A stretch of DNA of 19,297 bases from DASQHW01 sp038209365 (GCA_038209365.1 JBBQXS010000069.1:1-19297), one strand, 5' to 3'. Positions 6,649 through 14,968 are shown, counted from the stretch's first letter. Notes: generated by a model from the sequence alone, not told the origin. A program made the numbers and translations.

Positions 6649-7131
6649 TCAGATGGTGCGGGCGAGTTCGGTGAACGCGACCGCGACGCGCCGATGGGTT
6701 CGGGACCAGATCAGGTTCTGATGGCCGCGAGCAAGGACTTTGATCGCGCCCACGTCAGGGCTGTCACCGGCGATCGGTCGGTGGTTGTGGCGGTCGGTGC
6801 GGACCAGATCGGCAAGAACCTTGGCGTCGCCGGCGTCGGACTTCGCGCCCGCAACGTTGTGCCGGTCGCGATAGCGCGCCACCGCGAGCGGGTTGATCGC
6901 ATACATCTGATAGCCCGCCGCAACCAGCGCCTGCACCCATAAGCCACGATCGGTCTCGATCCCGACCACGACCTCGTCCGGTTCGTCAGCGTGATCGGCA
7001 ACGAGTTCGTGGAACGCGCGCACACCGGCAAGGCCCTCCGGCAACCGCCGTCGCGCGATCTGCTTTCCGGCTTCGTCCATCAGATGCACATCGTGATGAT
7101 CTTCTGCCCAGTCGTCGCCGACGAACAGCAT
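6649..7131 (-). pseudogene. IS110-family transposase, N-terminal fragment
   Basis: The 160-aa ORF begins MLFVGDDWAEDHHDVHLMDE, the opening of the IS110 DEDD (RuvC-like) catalytic domain. It continues with VVVGIETDRGLWVQAL, YAINPLAVARYRDR and the SDAGDAKVLADLVR motif, all diagnostic of IS110 transposases. Complete members are near 400 aa and carry a second (transposase_20) domain with a catalytic Ser. Here the protein stops right after the LIWSR helix, so the C-terminal half is gone. GAAGGGA precedes the ATG at 7131. The truncation coincides with the repeat-rich stretch at 6503-6606. It is inactive as read, and the lost half is not visible elsewhere in the window. Confidence 0.88.
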
Positions 7132-7507
7132 CGTGACCGTCTCCCTTCAGCAGCGTTGGCGTGCGAGCCTGAAGAAGGCCACAAGCGGCAACCCAATGAA
7201 TCAGTGCTCACGGCACGACACCCCATCAGCGCTTGTGCAGCCCTCACCAACCAGCGGGACACGATCTAACGCTAGGAATCAAGTCCCAGGGGATAACAGT
7301 GCTCACCGGCCGGCGGCTCGGACCCAGCCTCCCACGCGAGACCGGACGATCTCATTAGGGGACTTTCGGCCGTCGTTATCTGCGCGGTGCGTCGGTGGCA
7401 CAACGGCGCGCGAGCGAGCAAATCTGCGCTCGGTTTTCGGCTCCTCGTTCCCGGGACGCGGCACAACGGGAGCGATACTCGATGAACCGGATGCTCGGGG
7501 CCGGGTG
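7132..7507. other. Gap between IS110 start and binding-protein remnant
   Basis: The first 130 bp or so probably belong to the IS110 left flank, with the ribosome site for its transposase on the minus strand. In the remainder (about 7270-7507) I see no protein family, RNA gene or clear hairpin; codon patterns are irregular in all frames. Confidence 0.4.
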
Positions 7508-8287
7508 CTAGGGCGTGTAGCCCACGGCGGTGGCCCAGGCGCGGTCGACATGGAGAGTGCCCGAGGCATCGGCGGTGTCCACCGTCACCGTGGACGGCAT
7601 CCGGTTGCCGGTGGGCGACAGGATGGTGGCCGACCCGGTCCAGCCCACGAAGTTCTTGGTGGAGTACAGCACTCTGGCGAGCGGCACCTGTTGAAAGTTG
7701 TGCGCCTTGACCGCGCTCTGCACGAGGAGGTTGACCGAGTCGAAGGCGTAGGGACTCCATATTCCGGGCGCCGAGTGGAACTTCGCCTCGAACGCGGCGA
7801 GGAACGGAGCCGAGTTCGCGAAGTCGGCCGGGGCGGGCACGCCGAGCACCGGGCAGTTCTGGACGGCGGGGATTCCGGCGTTGGTCACATAGCCGTTCGA
7901 GGCCGAGGCGTAGTCAGCCAAGCAGTTCGTGCCGGGAGCTTGGGCCAGCATGTCGTCGGCCACGAGCGCGCCCTCGGGGTAATACAGATCGGCGTATACC
8001 CCGGTCGGACGGGTTGCCAGCGCTTGAGTCACGGCTGCCTGGATCACCGCGGGATCGTTGGTGGCGCTGGGAACGATCGGGATGTTGGCGGATACGGTGA
8101 CACCCGCGGCTTGCAGCCCGGCCACCAACGAAGCGTCTGCCCCCTGCGTATACGCGGTGGAGTTGTCATAGATGACGGCCACCGAAGTGTTCTTTTGCCA
8201 AGTGGTCAGCGCCTGCACCGCGACCGGCGAGATCTGGTCGTTCATGGGCTGGAGCATGACGCCGTAGCCCTCGGTCGAGGTCGACGA
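7508..8287 (-). pseudogene. ABC-type branched-chain amino acid binding protein, N-terminus lost
   Basis: The minus-strand frame ending with TAG at 7508 encodes about 260 residues of a type-1 periplasmic-binding (LivK-like) protein. Visible features are SVAVIYDNSTAYTQGADASLVAGL (a linker strand and helix), GVTVSANIPIVPSATND, PTGVYADLYYPEGALVADDM, SPYAFDSVNLLVQSAVKA and the terminal DASGTLHVDRAWATAVGYTP. The signal peptide and first half of lobe 1 are missing: homology stops at about 8287, exactly where the inverted-repeat element begins. The longer open frame beyond that point is element and foreign sequence. No permease or ATPase genes adjoin. It is therefore a truncated relic. Confidence 0.72.
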
Positions 8288-8454
8288 GGGGCACTGTTGC
8301 ATTGAGCCGGCGCACCGCCGTCTTGAATGCCGCGTGCACTGGAATGGGCGATTTGCTCTGACCGAAGTACCGGCTGTTGTGCGGTTCGCGCACCAGATCG
8401 CGCCGGCCGAAAGGCTCGAAGCGTGTCCGTTTTGCGCTAACGCAACAGTGCCCC
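8288..8454. mobile_element. 167-bp element with perfect 13-bp terminal inverted repeats
   Basis: The left end GGGGCACTGTTGC (8288-8300) and right end GCAACAGTGCCCC (8442-8454) are perfect inverted repeats, with weaker pairing inward. There is no room for a transposase, so it is a MITE or an internally deleted IS. The left flank belongs to a minus-strand binding-protein gene and the right flank to a plus-strand BTAD-domain gene, both truncated exactly here. I see no target-site duplication, which suggests deletion or recombination between two copies rather than simple insertion. Confidence 0.68.
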
Positions 8455-8856
8455 ATGGTCGGGTACGAAGCCGCACTCGCGCTCTACAGTGGTCCGCTGC
8501 TTCCCGAAGATCGGTACGAAGATTGGGCTTCGGGGCGTCGCCGCTATCTCGGCGACCTGCACCTGCGGTTGCTCGTTGGTCTGGCCGATGCCCTAGCAGT
8601 CCAGGGTGACCGGAGTGGGGCAATCGACTGTCTCGAGGCCGCAGTCCTGGAGGATCAGACGCGAGAAGGTGCGCATCGTCGGCTGATGTGGCTGTACGAC
8701 GCGATCGGTGCACGTGATCTCGCAATTCGCCAGTTCGAGATCTGTCGCATTCACCTCCGTCGGGAACTCAACACGGCACCACACCCGGAGACCACCGCCT
8801 TGTACGAGGAACTTCTCGCCAACCCGCTCCGGCCACACGCACGAGTCGCGAGCTAG
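8455..8856 (+). pseudogene. BTAD domain, C-terminal remnant of an AfsR/SARP-type regulator
   Basis: Starting at ATG 8455 directly against the element, the frame gives 133 aa of alpha-helical TPR-like sequence. It has YEAALALYSGPLLPEDRYEDWA, then LVGLADALAVQGDRSGAIDCLEAAV, then EGAHRRLMWLYDAIGARDLAIRQFE, and ends with PHPETTALYEELLA. This is the bacterial transcriptional activator domain found after the OmpR-type DNA-binding domain in SARP/AfsR-like regulators. The DNA-binding part and the first BTAD helices are missing, so the protein could not act as a normal activator. The ATG exists by chance at the junction (CCCCATGG) and has no convincing ribosome site. It most likely represents a gene cut by the same rearrangement as the neighbouring binding-protein gene. 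Confidence 0.75.
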
Positions 8857-8929
8857 GCGAGCGCGACCACTTCAAGTGTTCCCGGTCCGAACGCCGGGCC
8901 GCGCGCAAGCGGCCATGCGCGCTGCCCTG

Positions 8930-9030
8930 CGCGACAACCTCATAGGCCCGCATCATGGTGTTGTCCTCGTCCTCTTCGAGGATGTGACAGTGGAACACGT
9001 ATCGCTGCGGTGGTGAAACGCCCGTGGGCG
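8930..9030 (-). pseudogene. Multicopper oxidase C-terminal copper-site remnant
   Basis: A minus-strand frame reads PTGVSPPQRYVFHCHILEED then EDNTMMRAYEVV. This is the carboxy-terminal copper-ligand motif of multicopper oxidases (HCHILEHEDN...MM), with Glu-Asp replacing the usual His after ILE. Before it only a few residues fit, and after it the frame runs on without homology. The three cupredoxin domains that should precede (over 400 residues) are absent. It is therefore a short relic, and together with the MerR and CadI relics suggests lost metal-handling genes. The rest of 8857-9143 shows no gene. Confidence 0.66.
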
Positions 9031-9143
9031 CGTCGAACGGCGATCGTAAAGAGCTCACGCGAAAGCATCGCCGGGAGGTCTTACCCGACGGAGTGCCACC
9101 CGGTAGCCACCCGCATCTGTTGACTGGCGTGTTAGCGCCGCTG

Positions 9144-10493
9144 TTAGGTGATCACGAATGTGGTCGCGGACATTGGAGGGAGATGGTAGGCGAAGGTGCC
9201 GTTGTGCACTCTGATGGTTCCTCGATGAACTGGCGGATCCTTGAACAGCACCCGTTGGTTTTTCTGCCACACGTCGACGGTGGCGGATGAGACACCGTGC
9301 AGCGAGAACTCCGCCGATTGGGCGACAGATTCGCTCTTGTTGATCGCCACGATGTTCTTGGGATCGGTGGAGGCGAAGATGTCGACGTTGGGCAAGGTGG
9401 TGGAGGTACTCACCATGCTCTGCCCAAAGGACCGGAACAGTCCTTCGCCGGTGAACATGCCGTACCCGTGATACGGGGCGCGCGGGTCGTCCACATGCAT
9501 GAATACGGTGTGGTCCATATCGTCAACGACCCAGTTGTCGGACCATTTGATCGCGTTGCCTTTGGTGCCGAAGTACACCGACAGCCCGCCGTTCTGGAGG
9601 ATGTGTCCGAGCGCGTCGGCCGTCCAGACCGCGTTGAAGTTTGTGTCACCTTGGGCGTTGCCACCCCAGTTGAGTGACCATTCGCCGACCTCGATCCCGA
9701 TCCGTGACGCTCGGGACGGCACGGTCGCTTGGATGAGACGACGGAGTTTGCTGACATCATTGCCGGTGGTTGTCGCCCATCGAAACAACGTTGGCACGTT
9801 TCCCTTCGTTGTCCCTTTCTGGGGGTAGCCGTGAAAGTCGACGAAGTCGACCCGGCTGCCCGACAACTTCAGGAACTGCTTTATCCACGTCTCGTCGTAC
9901 CACGCGACGGTCGGTCCACCGATCTTGATGTTGGGATCGATCGCCTTCGTGGCGCGAGCGTCGTCGTTGAAATAGCCACTGTAGGACGCCACCGAGTAGC
10001 CGTTGGAGCTTGGTTCGTTGCCGATGATCCAGCGGCGCACATAGTTACGCCGAGACGGGTCGGGCTTTCGGGTGATCGGGTTGATGTTGAAGTGCTTGAC
10101 CATGTTGGCAGCGTCAACGGACGATTTGGTCCTGACGATCACCACCGGCTCGGCGCCGACCGCCTTGATCGCGCTGATCCACTGACCGCCGCTCGGGCCG
10201 GTGTCGCAGCCACTGGCAGCACACACGATCTTGCTCGTCGGGTCGCCCGATACCTGGTAGACGAGATGCATCCGGACGTAGCCCAGGTTCAGGCGCGCCA
10301 ACCGTCGCCGTTCGAGGGCGTCGTTCGCCAGAACGTACGGTGATCGCCAACCCGTTTCTGCCATACCGATCGCCAATGGGCTGAGCCGCCGAATCGTCCG
10401 GGTGTAGTCGATCGTGACATTGGCGCCCCGACTACATGCCGTAGAAGAGACGAGCACCACGACCGCCGCGACGACATAGCCGAGACGTCTCAT
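9144..10493 (-). CDS. Secreted glycoside hydrolase (clan GH-A-like) lipoprotein
   Basis: The ATG at 10493 gives 449 aa beginning MRRLGYVVAAVVVLVSSTAC, a lipoprotein-type signal sequence with Cys20 as likely lipidation site, so the enzyme should sit on the outer face of the membrane. A TIM-barrel region carries RRWIIGNEPS (Glu160, candidate acid/base), IGGPTVAW, VDFVDFHGYPQ, and GIEVGEWSLNW (Glu268 or Glu271, candidate nucleophile). The last 90 residues form a beta-rich domain (FASTDPKNIVAINKS to PPMSATTFVIT) as in GH39/GH79-like enzymes. The exact family and sugar substrate cannot be fixed by eye. It follows the conserved hypothetical gene by 34 bp on the same strand, so they are probably cotranscribed. 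Extended upstream start codons lie inside that gene and lack a signal peptide. Confidence 0.78.
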   Translation of the reverse strand: MRRLGYVVAAVVVLVSSTACSRGANVTIDYTRTIRRLSPLAIGMAETGWRSPYVLANDALERRRLARLNLGYVRMHLVYQVSGDPTSKIVCAASGCDTGPSGGQWISAIKAVGAEPVVIVRTKSSVDAANMVKHFNINPITRKPDPSRRNYVRRWIIGNEPSSNGYSVASYSGYFNDDARATKAIDPNIKIGGPTVAWYDETWIKQFLKLSGSRVDFVDFHGYPQKGTTKGNVPTLFRWATTTGNDVSKLRRLIQATVPSRASRIGIEVGEWSLNWGGNAQGDTNFNAVWTADALGHILQNGGLSVYFGTKGNAIKWSDNWVVDDMDHTVFMHVDDPRAPYHGYGMFTGEGLFRSFGQSMVSTSTTLPNVDIFASTDPKNIVAINKSESVAQSAEFSLHGVSSATVDVWQKNQRVLFKDPPVHRGTIRVHNGTFAYHLPPMSATTFVIT

Positions 10494-10527
10494 CGGGCCG
10501 TCCGCTCCTCGAGGTGGTGCACGCTGG

Positions 10528-11274
10528 TCAACGAGTTGGGCTGCCGTGTACGCGGTCGCAGAGCGGCGACGCCCCGACGCGAATCGTGGCCCCGGCGGAC
10601 CCGCGTATGGGCGCGAACGGCCCGCACGGGTTCGGCCGGATCCATACGTTGAGCATCGCATTCTTCAGGAGTTTCACGAGCGGCGGGGTGCACGAGCGCT
10701 CCAGACGCGCGATTTGCGCAAGGCTGGACGGCGGCTCGGCAGAAAAACAGAGGTTGTCGTGGCGGTGGAACTGCACGAGCTTGCCGCCGACATCGGGTGC
10801 GTTGCCGAGCCGATACCGCTTCGGCAAGATGAACATCGCCGCCTCGAGCGTCCGCTGCCCATCCGGTTCGACCCGGTACGCGAGAGACTCCGGCCGGCTC
10901 GGATCGAAGAGGACATCGTCTTCGATCCAATCCCAATGCACATAGTGCTCGGTGCCGCTGAAGCTGTCACCGATCGAAACGAAACCGTCCGCCCTCGCCT
11001 GACCGACCTCATCCCATCGCTTCAACGCCACGATGGTCCGGCGCAGCAAATCTTCGGCGTCCGCCTGTTCCCCGGCTGTGACGCCGGCAACGCCCGACAG
11101 GTCAACCCGGCCGGGATCGAATGTCCCATCGCCACCAACCGCCAACGGCCCTCCGCGGTGCGTGCTGATTGGGATCGGCGGCGTACCTTCTCGCACCGCA
11201 AACCCGGTGCGCAGCAGGAAACCGACGAAGAACAACGTCATGACAGCAAGAGCGAATCGGCGCCCGCTACGCAC
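10528..11274 (-). CDS. Conserved hypothetical protein with N-terminal membrane anchor
   Basis: The GTG at 11274 is preceded by AGAGGGGA at about nine bases and gives 248 aa. Residues 7-22 (FALAVMTLFFVGFLLR) form one membrane helix or uncleaved signal. The outer domain contains EQADAEDLLRRTIVALKRW, then EHYVHWDWIEDDVLFDPSRPESLAYR, LEAAMFILPKRYRLGNAPDVGG, and the His/Cys-rich LVQFHRHDNLCFS, before a Pro-rich tail. I recall this pattern (aspartate/tryptophan block, PDVGG, HxHDNLCF) from uncharacterised actinobacterial extracytoplasmic proteins. The clustered His and Cys suggest a metal site, but no function is known to me. It precedes the glycoside hydrolase gene by 34 bp. Open frame upstream of the GTG runs into unrelated repeat sequence. 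Confidence 0.68.
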   Translation of the reverse strand: MRSGRRFALAVMTLFFVGFLLRTGFAVREGTPPIPISTHRGGPLAVGGDGTFDPGRVDLSGVAGVTAGEQADAEDLLRRTIVALKRWDEVGQARADGFVSIGDSFSGTEHYVHWDWIEDDVLFDPSRPESLAYRVEPDGQRTLEAAMFILPKRYRLGNAPDVGGKLVQFHRHDNLCFSAEPPSSLAQIARLERSCTPPLVKLLKNAMLNVWIRPNPCGPFAPIRGSAGATIRVGASPLCDRVHGSPTR

Positions 11275-11485
11275 GCAAATGTGTCCCCTCTCGCCCCAAA
11301 ATGAACAGACCAGTCGAGCGCTCAAAGCTGTCCTCAGGCTGAAACCACCGAGGACGAACGCCGCCATTGCCGAGAGCCTCAGCAAGACGAGTCCGTCAGC
11401 GTATTCCCGCTCCAATTCCCAAACTCTTCCAGGCAGAGCCTGGGCAGGAGCGGCGACTTGCGGGAAGACGGCCGAGGTTGAGCCT

Positions 11486-11827
11486 TGTGGGTGCCGAAAC
11501 TCGACCGGGTCGCTGACCAGGCTTTTTCGACACGGTCGCGTGAGCGCAAACGGACACGCGCTGTGTCTCTGGCAGCCGCGAGGCAGGTGGTGAACGTCGC
11601 TCATTCTTCGCGAACTGCCCGACGCGTGCCGACGGAGCCGACACGTTCTCGTCGGTCGCCGAGGCCGGCAGATGCTCAATGCAACAGAGGCGCGGCGGTC
11701 GGGTCGGGCCAATATGCCGCGGAGTGTTCGCGCCTTTTGTGACCCGCCTGCCGCTCAAGTGGCACCGGCTGGTTGGCCGGACAGGAAACGCGAACGGCCT
11801 GTCAGCGGCGCGGGCGAGTTTTCGGCA
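11486..11827. mobile_element. MITE-like element, copy 1 (342 bp)
   Basis: Starts TGTGGGTGCCGAAACTCG at 11486 and ends CGAGTTTTCGGCA at 11827. Across its length it matches the element at 16126-16475 at roughly 85-90 percent by eye. Compared with copy 2, its left repeat lacks one A and its right repeat lacks the outer six bases. It contains CTCAATGCAACAG at 11675-11687, also found at other element ends in this window. No ORF with recognisable homology is present. The right end abuts the TetR operator at 11828. The stretch 11275-11485 before it contains no gene I can support. Confidence 0.75.
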
Positions 11828-11863
11828 GTCTAGACCAGTAGGTCTAGACCAGATAGTCTAGAC
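11828..11863 (+). promoter_or_regulatory. TetR-type operator: three GTCTAGAC sites, 14-bp period, overlapping promoter
   Basis: GTCTAGAC occurs at 11828-11835, 11842-11849 and 11856-11863, spaced exactly 14 bp. The first two make a 20-bp dyad, TCTAGACCAGTAGGTCTAGA (11829-11848); the second and third make another overlapping dyad (11843-11862). A plausible promoter lies within: TAGACC (11831-11836), 17-bp spacer, TAGTCT (11854-11859), which would place the transcript start at or next to the GTG at 11866. No Shine-Dalgarno is visible, so a leaderless mRNA is likely. The likely ligand-responsive repressor is the TetR protein of the same operon. Confidence 0.75.
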
Positions 11864-11865
11864 GG

Positions 11866-13032
11866 GTGCGAGACGAGCAAGAACCTGGCCGCGCCGCCCT
11901 TCCGGTCGGATTCGAGCGCTATCACCGCAAGTCGTTCGTCAACTACCAGCTCAACCGGGCGCACGCGCTCGGATACGCGGAAGCCGGTGAGCTGCGACGG
12001 GCGGCAGCCATCATCGGCTCGCCCGGCGACTGCGTGCGCGTGTTCGAGGACCTGTCGGCGCGTGCCGTCCAGGAGGGACGGCTGCGCAATGCGACGAGCT
12101 ACCTGCGCGTCGCCGAGTTCTTCACGCCGCCCCGCTCCGAGGAGAAGGTGGCGCGCTATCGCCGATACCGCGCGCTGTTCGATGCGGCCTTCACCGGCAC
12201 CGGCGTCGTGCGCGATGAGGTGGCGTACGCGGGCGCGTCGTTGCCCGCGTACCGGCTGGCGGCGAAGGGTCGACCGCGGGGAGCCGTGCTCGTCCATGGC
12301 GGGTTCGACTCGCTCATCGAGGAGTTCTTCGCCATCTGGCAGCGCATCGCCGAAGCGGGGTTCGATGTCGTCGCGTTCGAAGGTCCCGGGCAAGGCGGGG
12401 CACGCGCGCTGGGTGGGCTCACGTTCGATCACGATTGGGAGAAGCCGGTCGCGGCTGTCGTGGATCACTTCGGGCTCGAGTCGGCGGGCCTGGTGGGGAT
12501 CTCGATGGGCGGATACTGGGCGCTGCGCGCGGCCGGCCGCGAGCCGCGCATCGATCGCGTCGTGTCCTGGCCGCCGGTGTACGACTGGCTCGAACGGGTC
12601 CCCGCGCCGCTGCGGGGCGCGACCCGCGCGATGCTGCGCCGCCGTGGTTTCATGCGTTGGAGCGTCCGCACCCGGACGCGGCTGGTGCCCACGCTCCGCC
12701 AGGTGGTCGATCAGGCCTTGTATCTCGTCGACGGCGACGACCCGATGGACGCCGTGGACTGGTTCCTCGGGATGAATGCGACCCACCTGGGAAGCGAGCG
12801 TGTCACCCAAGACGTCCTGTTGCTGTGCGGCGAGCACGACGCGTTCCAACCTCCGGTGCTGACCCGCGCCCAGGCGTACGCGCTGATCGCGGCGCGCTCG
12901 GTCGCGGTGCGTACCTTCACGAAGGCGGAGCACGGGGACCAGCACTGTCAGATGGGCACCCTCGACCTGGCCTGCCGCGTGGTGACCGATTGGCTGCGCG
13001 ATCCGGGTCCCCTTGGCGCGGGCGCATCGTGA
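11866..13032 (+). CDS. Alpha/beta hydrolase with helical N-terminal domain
   Basis: The 388-aa protein has a helical N-terminus (about 15-110) followed by a canonical alpha/beta-hydrolase fold. It has VLVHGGFDS (oxyanion region, 141-149), FEGPGQGGA (171-179), the nucleophile elbow GISMGG with Ser213, Asp325 in LLCGEHDAF, and His356 or His360 in AEHGDQHCQM. The architecture resembles the 2,6-dihydroxypseudooxynicotine hydrolase/FrsA-like group, which cleaves C-C or ester bonds in small molecules; the substrate here is unknown. The GTG at 11866 directly follows the operator, with no ribosome site, fitting a leaderless message. The stop overlaps the TetR gene start (GTGA), so enzyme and regulator form one autoregulated operon, likely induced by the substrate or a related ligand. 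Confidence 0.88.
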   Translation: MRDEQEPGRAALPVGFERYHRKSFVNYQLNRAHALGYAEAGELRRAAAIIGSPGDCVRVFEDLSARAVQEGRLRNATSYLRVAEFFTPPRSEEKVARYRRYRALFDAAFTGTGVVRDEVAYAGASLPAYRLAAKGRPRGAVLVHGGFDSLIEEFFAIWQRIAEAGFDVVAFEGPGQGGARALGGLTFDHDWEKPVAAVVDHFGLESAGLVGISMGGYWALRAAGREPRIDRVVSWPPVYDWLERVPAPLRGATRAMLRRRGFMRWSVRTRTRLVPTLRQVVDQALYLVDGDDPMDAVDWFLGMNATHLGSERVTQDVLLLCGEHDAFQPPVLTRAQAYALIAARSVAVRTFTKAEHGDQHCQMGTLDLACRVVTDWLRDPGPLGAGAS

Positions 13033-13628
13033 CGTTTCGAGCCGACTTCGAGCATCGCGACGATTTGCTCCGCGCCGCGCTCGATGAGTTCTGCGAGCGT
13101 GGCTACGACGCGGCGTCGATCAATCGGATCCTGTCGGTGTCGGGAACGAGCAAGGGACAGCTCTACCACCACTTCACCAGCAAGGAGGGTCTGTACCTCG
13201 CGCTCGTCGAGTGGATGATCGATCAGAAGACGGCGTGGCTCGCGCGTCACCCGGTCACCCCGGGCGACGATTTCGTGGCGACGCTCGGTGCCCAGTTGCG
13301 GACGGCTCTCGACTTCGCCGTTGCTCATCCCGACGTCGACCGGCTGAGCCGCGCGCTGCTCGGTGAGCGCGGCCGGCCCATCTTTGATGCGGTGGTGCGT
13401 CGGTTCGCGTTCGACCCGGACAGCGCGCTCGGGACCCTCGTCGCGCACTGCTACACGCAGGGCGAGTTTCGCACCGACCTGACGCTCGACTTCGTGCAAC
13501 GCGCGGTGCTGCTCGTGGTGAATCACGCCCCTGCGCTCCTCGACGTGAGCCAGCCGGCGGGCTTGGGCGCGAACCTCGACGAGCTGCTCGTCTTCCTGCG
13601 TGGTGGGCTCGCGCGGAACGAGCGCTGA
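13029..13628 (+). CDS. TetR/AcrR-family transcriptional repressor
   Basis: The GTG at 13029 overlaps the hydrolase TGA (GTGA) and gives 199 aa. The N-terminal helix-turn-helix is clear: RDDLLRAALDEFCERGYDAASINRILSVSG, then TSKGQLYHHFTSKEGLYLALV, with the typical YHHF recognition-helix end. The remainder is a divergent helical ligand and dimer domain, with DFAVAHPDVDRLSRALLGERGRPIF and a C-terminal helix pair. TetR proteins bind dyads of the kind seen at 11829-11862, and the co-operonic arrangement makes this the obvious repressor of its own operon. The ligand is unknown. Reading the frame further upstream would only give an antisense-free shadow of the hydrolase gene, so the longer start is rejected. 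Confidence 0.88.
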   Translation: MTFRADFEHRDDLLRAALDEFCERGYDAASINRILSVSGTSKGQLYHHFTSKEGLYLALVEWMIDQKTAWLARHPVTPGDDFVATLGAQLRTALDFAVAHPDVDRLSRALLGERGRPIFDAVVRRFAFDPDSALGTLVAHCYTQGEFRTDLTLDFVQRAVLLVVNHAPALLDVSQPAGLGANLDELLVFLRGGLARNER

Positions 13629-13723
13629 GATGTCACCGGCGTAACGCGGCCGATACGCTGGTCGGTGGCGTGCCGGGAAGTCTGGTCGGCGATCTGTCGT
13701 CCGACGTCCGAAAGGGTCGAGGT

Positions 13724-14968
13724 ATGGCTCGCCGCTCGCATGTGCGCATCCCGGTCGCGGGCCGCGTGCTGAGCCCGGTCGGAAGCGACTTCGTCTCGCT
13801 CGAGGTGCTCGGCGGCGTCATGCTGCTCGCGGCAACGGTCGCGGCGTTGGTGTGGGCGAATGTTGCGGAAGCCTCGTATGCCGAGCTCTGGGGCCGTCGC
13901 CTGACGATTGGATCCGGTCGTTTCGCGGTCAGCGAAGATCTGCGCCACTGGGTCAACGACGGTCCCATGACCGTCTTCTTCTTCGTGGTCGGCCTCGAGA
14001 TCAAACGGGAACTGGTGTGCGGCGAGCTGCGCGACCGTCGCACTGCGAGCCTTCCGGTGTTTGCCGCGATCGGTGGCATGGCCGTGCCCGCGTTGCTCTA
14101 TCTGGCGGTGAACGCGGGCGGCGCCGGGAGCCGCGGCTGGGCGATTCCGACGGCGACCGATATCGCTTTCGCCGTCGTTGTTCTCGCGACCCTCGGCGCG
14201 CGAGTGCCCAGGCAGCTGAAGCTGTTCCTGTTGACCCTTGCGATCGTCGACGACCTCGGCGCGATCGTCGTGATCGCGGTGTTCTACTCCGAGGGCATCG
14301 TGTTCGGGTGGCTGCTCGCGGCGCTCGCCGTTCTTGCGGCGATGCTCGGTATGCAGCGAACCGGGCTCGGTCACCCGATCTTGTATGTCATCCCGGCGGT
14401 CGTCTTGTGGGTGTGCACGTTGGAGTCGGGAGTGCACGCCACGATTGCCGGTGTCGCGCTCGGCCTGCTGACCCCGGCCCGCCCCTTCGGGGGCCGCGAG
14501 GTGATCGAGGGGCTCGAGAACCGATTGCACCCGTGGTCCAGCTTTCTCGTCATCCCGGTCTTCGCGCTCGCCAACGCGGGGCTCAACCTCGACGCCGCGG
14601 CATTGGAACACGCATGGCAGAGCAGGATCACCTGGGGGATCATCGTCGGTCTCGTGGTCGGGAAGCCGCTCGGGATCATGTTGGCGACGTCGCTCGCGGT
14701 TCGGTTCGGGGTCGGCCGACTTCCCGACGGCATCTCGTTCCGGCACGTGCTGGGTGCCGGGTGCGTCGCCGGGATCGGATTCACCGTGGCGCTCTTCGTC
14801 GCTGATCTGTCTTTCGCCGGCGTGACGCTCAGCGAGGCGAAGACCGGCGTACTCGCCGCATCCGTGCTGGGCGCGATCCTCGGAAGGACGTGGCTGCTCA
14901 GCATGCGACCCCAGGCCGACGCGAGCGAGAAAGACCACGCTCGCCGAGGGGTCGAGCCTCCCCCGTGA
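13724..14968 (+). CDS. nhaA: NhaA Na+/H+ antiporter
   Basis: From the ATG at 13724 the protein is 414 aa, typical for NhaA. It has the expected hydrophobic helices and hallmark motifs: DGPMTVFFFVVGLEIKREL (79-97), IPTATDIAFA (141-150), and LAIVDDLGA with the ion-binding Asp-Asp pair at 176-177. Near the end it has the helix ...LGAGCVAGIGFTVALFVADLSF. NhaA exchanges cytoplasmic Na+ for external protons and supports sodium and pH homeostasis. A GTG at 13670 would add 18 residues but has no better support. It begins 95 bp after the TetR stop, so it may have its own promoter, although read-through from the hydrolase-TetR operon is possible. The charged C-terminal tail is short and unremarkable. 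Confidence 0.95.
   Translation: MARRSHVRIPVAGRVLSPVGSDFVSLEVLGGVMLLAATVAALVWANVAEASYAELWGRRLTIGSGRFAVSEDLRHWVNDGPMTVFFFVVGLEIKRELVCGELRDRRTASLPVFAAIGGMAVPALLYLAVNAGGAGSRGWAIPTATDIAFAVVVLATLGARVPRQLKLFLLTLAIVDDLGAIVVIAVFYSEGIVFGWLLAALAVLAAMLGMQRTGLGHPILYVIPAVVLWVCTLESGVHATIAGVALGLLTPARPFGGREVIEGLENRLHPWSSFLVIPVFALANAGLNLDAAALEHAWQSRITWGIIVGLVVGKPLGIMLATSLAVRFGVGRLPDGISFRHVLGAGCVAGIGFTVALFVADLSFAGVTLSEAKTGVLAASVLGAILGRTWLLSMRPQADASEKDHARRGVEPPP

Noticed and set aside
8288..8725. Extension of the LivK-like frame through the inverted-repeat element to an ATG at 8725
   Set aside because: The added residues are translated element and antisense of the BTAD domain, with no signal peptide; homology ends at the element border.
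11275..11712. Upstream extension of the membrane-anchored hypothetical protein
   Set aside because: It passes into the MITE-like element and lacks a ribosome site; the GTG at 11274 with AGAGGGGA and an immediate membrane helix is better.
12435..13028. Extension of the TetR frame upstream into the hydrolase gene
   Set aside because: Overlapping shadow frame; the GTGA start at 13029 begins the protein at the normal TetR N-terminus.
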